A DNA stretch of 6,375 bases, taken from the NCBI RefSeq assembly GCF_937976295.1, contig NZ_CALJRY010000062.1:1-6375 (forward strand). Reading direction: 5' to 3'. Below the pieces are notes generated by a model. That model was not told the DNA's origin and did no database searches. It saw only the letters and a list, made by a program, of their open reading frames with translations. How positions within the stretch are numbered: position 1 is the stretch's first letter; every line of letters starts with the position of its first letter. Made by a program: the position numbers and the translations under genes. The DNA comes from an uncultured Rothia sp. GTDB taxonomy: Bacteria; Actinomycetota; Actinomycetes; Actinomycetales; Micrococcaceae. Below, one piece after another: positions 5,044-6,375 of this stretch.

Positions 5044-6375
5044 GCACTCATTCAACAAAATACCGTGTTGTCACCGCAACCCTTTTGATTGCGGGGCTTC
5101 AAGGTGGGCTTGTTACACCTTCCATGGCGGCGGAAACCCCCGTCACGACGCACTCTGCCATGCAAAAAACCGCCACCGTGAACGCGACCCCGGACCAGAC
5201 TGAAGGTAACCAGGAGGCGCAGGGCGCAGCCTCCACAATCACCATGAAGGCGCAGCTTAGGGACGGTGGCTACCTTCTCCGCTGGACGGGCTTCCCCGAA
5301 GATCTGGAGGCCTCCAGCATTCTGGTCGACGTGAACTTCTACACCCCGTCCGGTGAGTATGGTGGCTCCGTGCTGGAAAGCCCGACCCTAACTGAGGGGA
5401 CCAAGGAGGGGGAGTTCCGCCTCCTGATGAGCCCCGCCAAGGAAAAAGAAGTTGTGTACGTCATCGTTCTGACCGACAGCATCAACAACATTTCCTACGA
5501 ATTTTTTGTCACAGAAGATGGGACGCGTCTAGTTCAGACCGTCGACCCGCGCAACGGTAAGGCAAAGCCCTCTGAACCGCCGGTCGACATTGAGCGTGAA
5601 GAAACAGAAACTGCCGAGGCGACTGCTCAGCCGACCTCCGAAGCGGTCAACCCGCCATCACCCACCGCTACGTCATCTGCCGATACGAACGGCGACACGG
5701 TTCGCCGTACCGTAGACAACCCGCAGAATAACGATTCTGGTCAGTATGTTGTCTCCGAAGACACCAGCGTGTACGACCCACAGAACCTGAGGAAGGGGAA
5801 AGCGCACCTGTCCGTACAGGAATCCCAGGGCGACTCCCAGGACGACACGAAGCCGGTTACGATTCTCGGCACGAACTTCCCTCAGAATGACAAGGGCTAC
5901 GACCTGATGGTTATGGAAGTTGATTCTGAAGGCAACACTGTAGGCGATGCGCTCGCTATTGTGCATGTTGATTCCGCCTCCATATCTGCTGGTTCTTTTG
6001 AAGCAGTTATTGGTGTCCCCGGCGCGTCCTTGCAGATTGGTAAGACCTACCTTGTGGTGGCTTTTGATGCCTCTGGTGACGGCAATCTTCAGCTCAACAC
6101 GGTGCGTTTTACGGTGACTCAGGCTTCTGCTGAGAGCGGTGGCTCGTCTTCTGACTCTTCCTCTAAGGACGAGAGTAAATCGGCTGCGGAACCTTCTGCG
6201 AACCCTACGATTGCCGCTGATACTGCAGGTGCATCCGGCGCGAATACGCCCGCCGCGGGTTCCAAATCCAAGACCCGCGGCATTCAGGCTGATACTGCCA
6301 TGGCTCCGGGCACTCGGGACGCCACGATTTCTGTTCCTCGCCCCTCGGGTGGTTCTGCTACCGAGTCCTCTTCGG
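5040..6375 (+). CDS. Exported two-module surface protein (paralogue 3), 3' end outside window
   Basis: 445 residues are visible from ATG 5040; the frame is still open at the right edge. Start choice is uncertain: the same frame is open back to ATG 4890 (other in-frame ATGs at 4905, 4923 and 5007), but only the 5040 start puts a normal signal peptide at the N-terminus (Lys7, Arg9, hydrophobic 10-26, likely cleavage after SMA at 28-30). Residues about 65-165 are an N-terminal beta-rich module. Residues about 170-235 are an acidic Glu/Thr/Pro-rich spacer. Residues about 256-360 are the shared module (KPVTI 271-275, GYDL 286-289, GDAL 302-305, PG 327-328). From 361 on a Ser/Ala/Gly-rich stalk begins, as in the two preceding genes. 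A C-terminal membrane anchor is expected beyond the edge. No cysteine, no enzyme motif. Function unknown; surface protein or adhesin is inferred from architecture. Confidence 0.88.
   Translation, partial: MSTHSTKYRVVTATLLIAGLQGGLVTPSMAAETPVTTHSAMQKTATVNATPDQTEGNQEAQGAASTITMKAQLRDGGYLLRWTGFPEDLEASSILVDVNFYTPSGEYGGSVLESPTLTEGTKEGEFRLLMSPAKEKEVVYVIVLTDSINNISYEFFVTEDGTRLVQTVDPRNGKAKPSEPPVDIEREETETAEATAQPTSEAVNPPSPTATSSADTNGDTVRRTVDNPQNNDSGQYVVSEDTSVYDPQNLRKGKAHLSVQESQGDSQDDTKPVTILGTNFPQNDKGYDLMVMEVDSEGNTVGDALAIVHVDSASISAGSFEAVIGVPGASLQIGKTYLVVAFDASGDGNLQLNTVRFTVTQASAESGGSSSDSSSKDESKSAAEPSANPTIAADTAGASGANTPAAGSKSKTRGIQADTAMAPGTRDATISVPRPSGGSATESSS
5805..6119 (+). repeat. Shared paralogue module, copy 3 (protein-level repeat)
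   Basis: Residues about 256-360 of paralogue 3. The strand KPVTILGTNFP before GYDL recalls the V-T-V-x-G-x-x-F/Y-P opening strand of Ig-like repeats common in actinobacterial surface proteins. The gapless 52-position block from Gly286 ends at Tyr337, and the module closes with VRFTV. It is closest to copy 2. Confidence 0.75.

Overview
The base composition, codon use and protein style suggest an actinomycete: GC is moderate to high, coding DNA is rich in G/C-ending codons, and the secreted Ala/Ser/Pro/Thr-rich proteins end in a membrane segment and an Arg-rich tail. One protein carries a LAxTG-type sorting signal. An oral or skin Micrococcaceae such as Rothia would fit, but this is an impression from style and not an identification. 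No housekeeping gene, RNA gene, phage gene, insertion sequence or CRISPR array was recognised.

Layout, all on the + strand: (1) bases 2-307 are the C-terminal end of a surface protein with an LAATG anchor, followed by a strong hairpin terminator (348-404). (2) Bases 308-610 hold a promoter and a leader of about 180 nt with a hairpin and a possible small upstream ORF. (3) Bases 611-2422 encode a 603-residue exported, C-terminally anchored protein. (4) Bases 2423-2865 are a long spacer with an A-poor, G/T-rich first part, an AT-rich second part, a promoter and a structured leader. (5) Bases 2866-4701 encode a second exported anchored protein (611 residues). (6) Bases 4702-5039 hold a perfect 17-bp terminator stem, a promoter and a leader. 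(7) Bases 5040-6375 encode a third exported protein cut by the window edge.

The main result is that the three large proteins are diverged paralogues. Each has a signal peptide, an N-terminal module of about 100 residues, a spacer, a second module of about 100 residues, a low-complexity stalk and (where visible) a membrane anchor. The second module aligns without gaps over 52 positions, with 15 positions identical in all three; I could not assign it to a named family but it looks like an Ig-like beta-sandwich. The spacer differs completely between them: Ser-Ala/Pro-rich in the first, charged and helical in the second, Thr/Glu/Pro-rich in the third. The sorting motif is intact in the upstream partial gene but degenerate in the two complete paralogues.

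Each gene appears to have its own promoter and leader, and two strong hairpins separate units, so this looks like an array of independently expressed surface proteins rather than one operon. The array may continue beyond both edges. Adhesion, envelope decoration or variation of the cell surface are reasonable ideas, but no catalytic or ligand-binding motif was seen that would fix a function.
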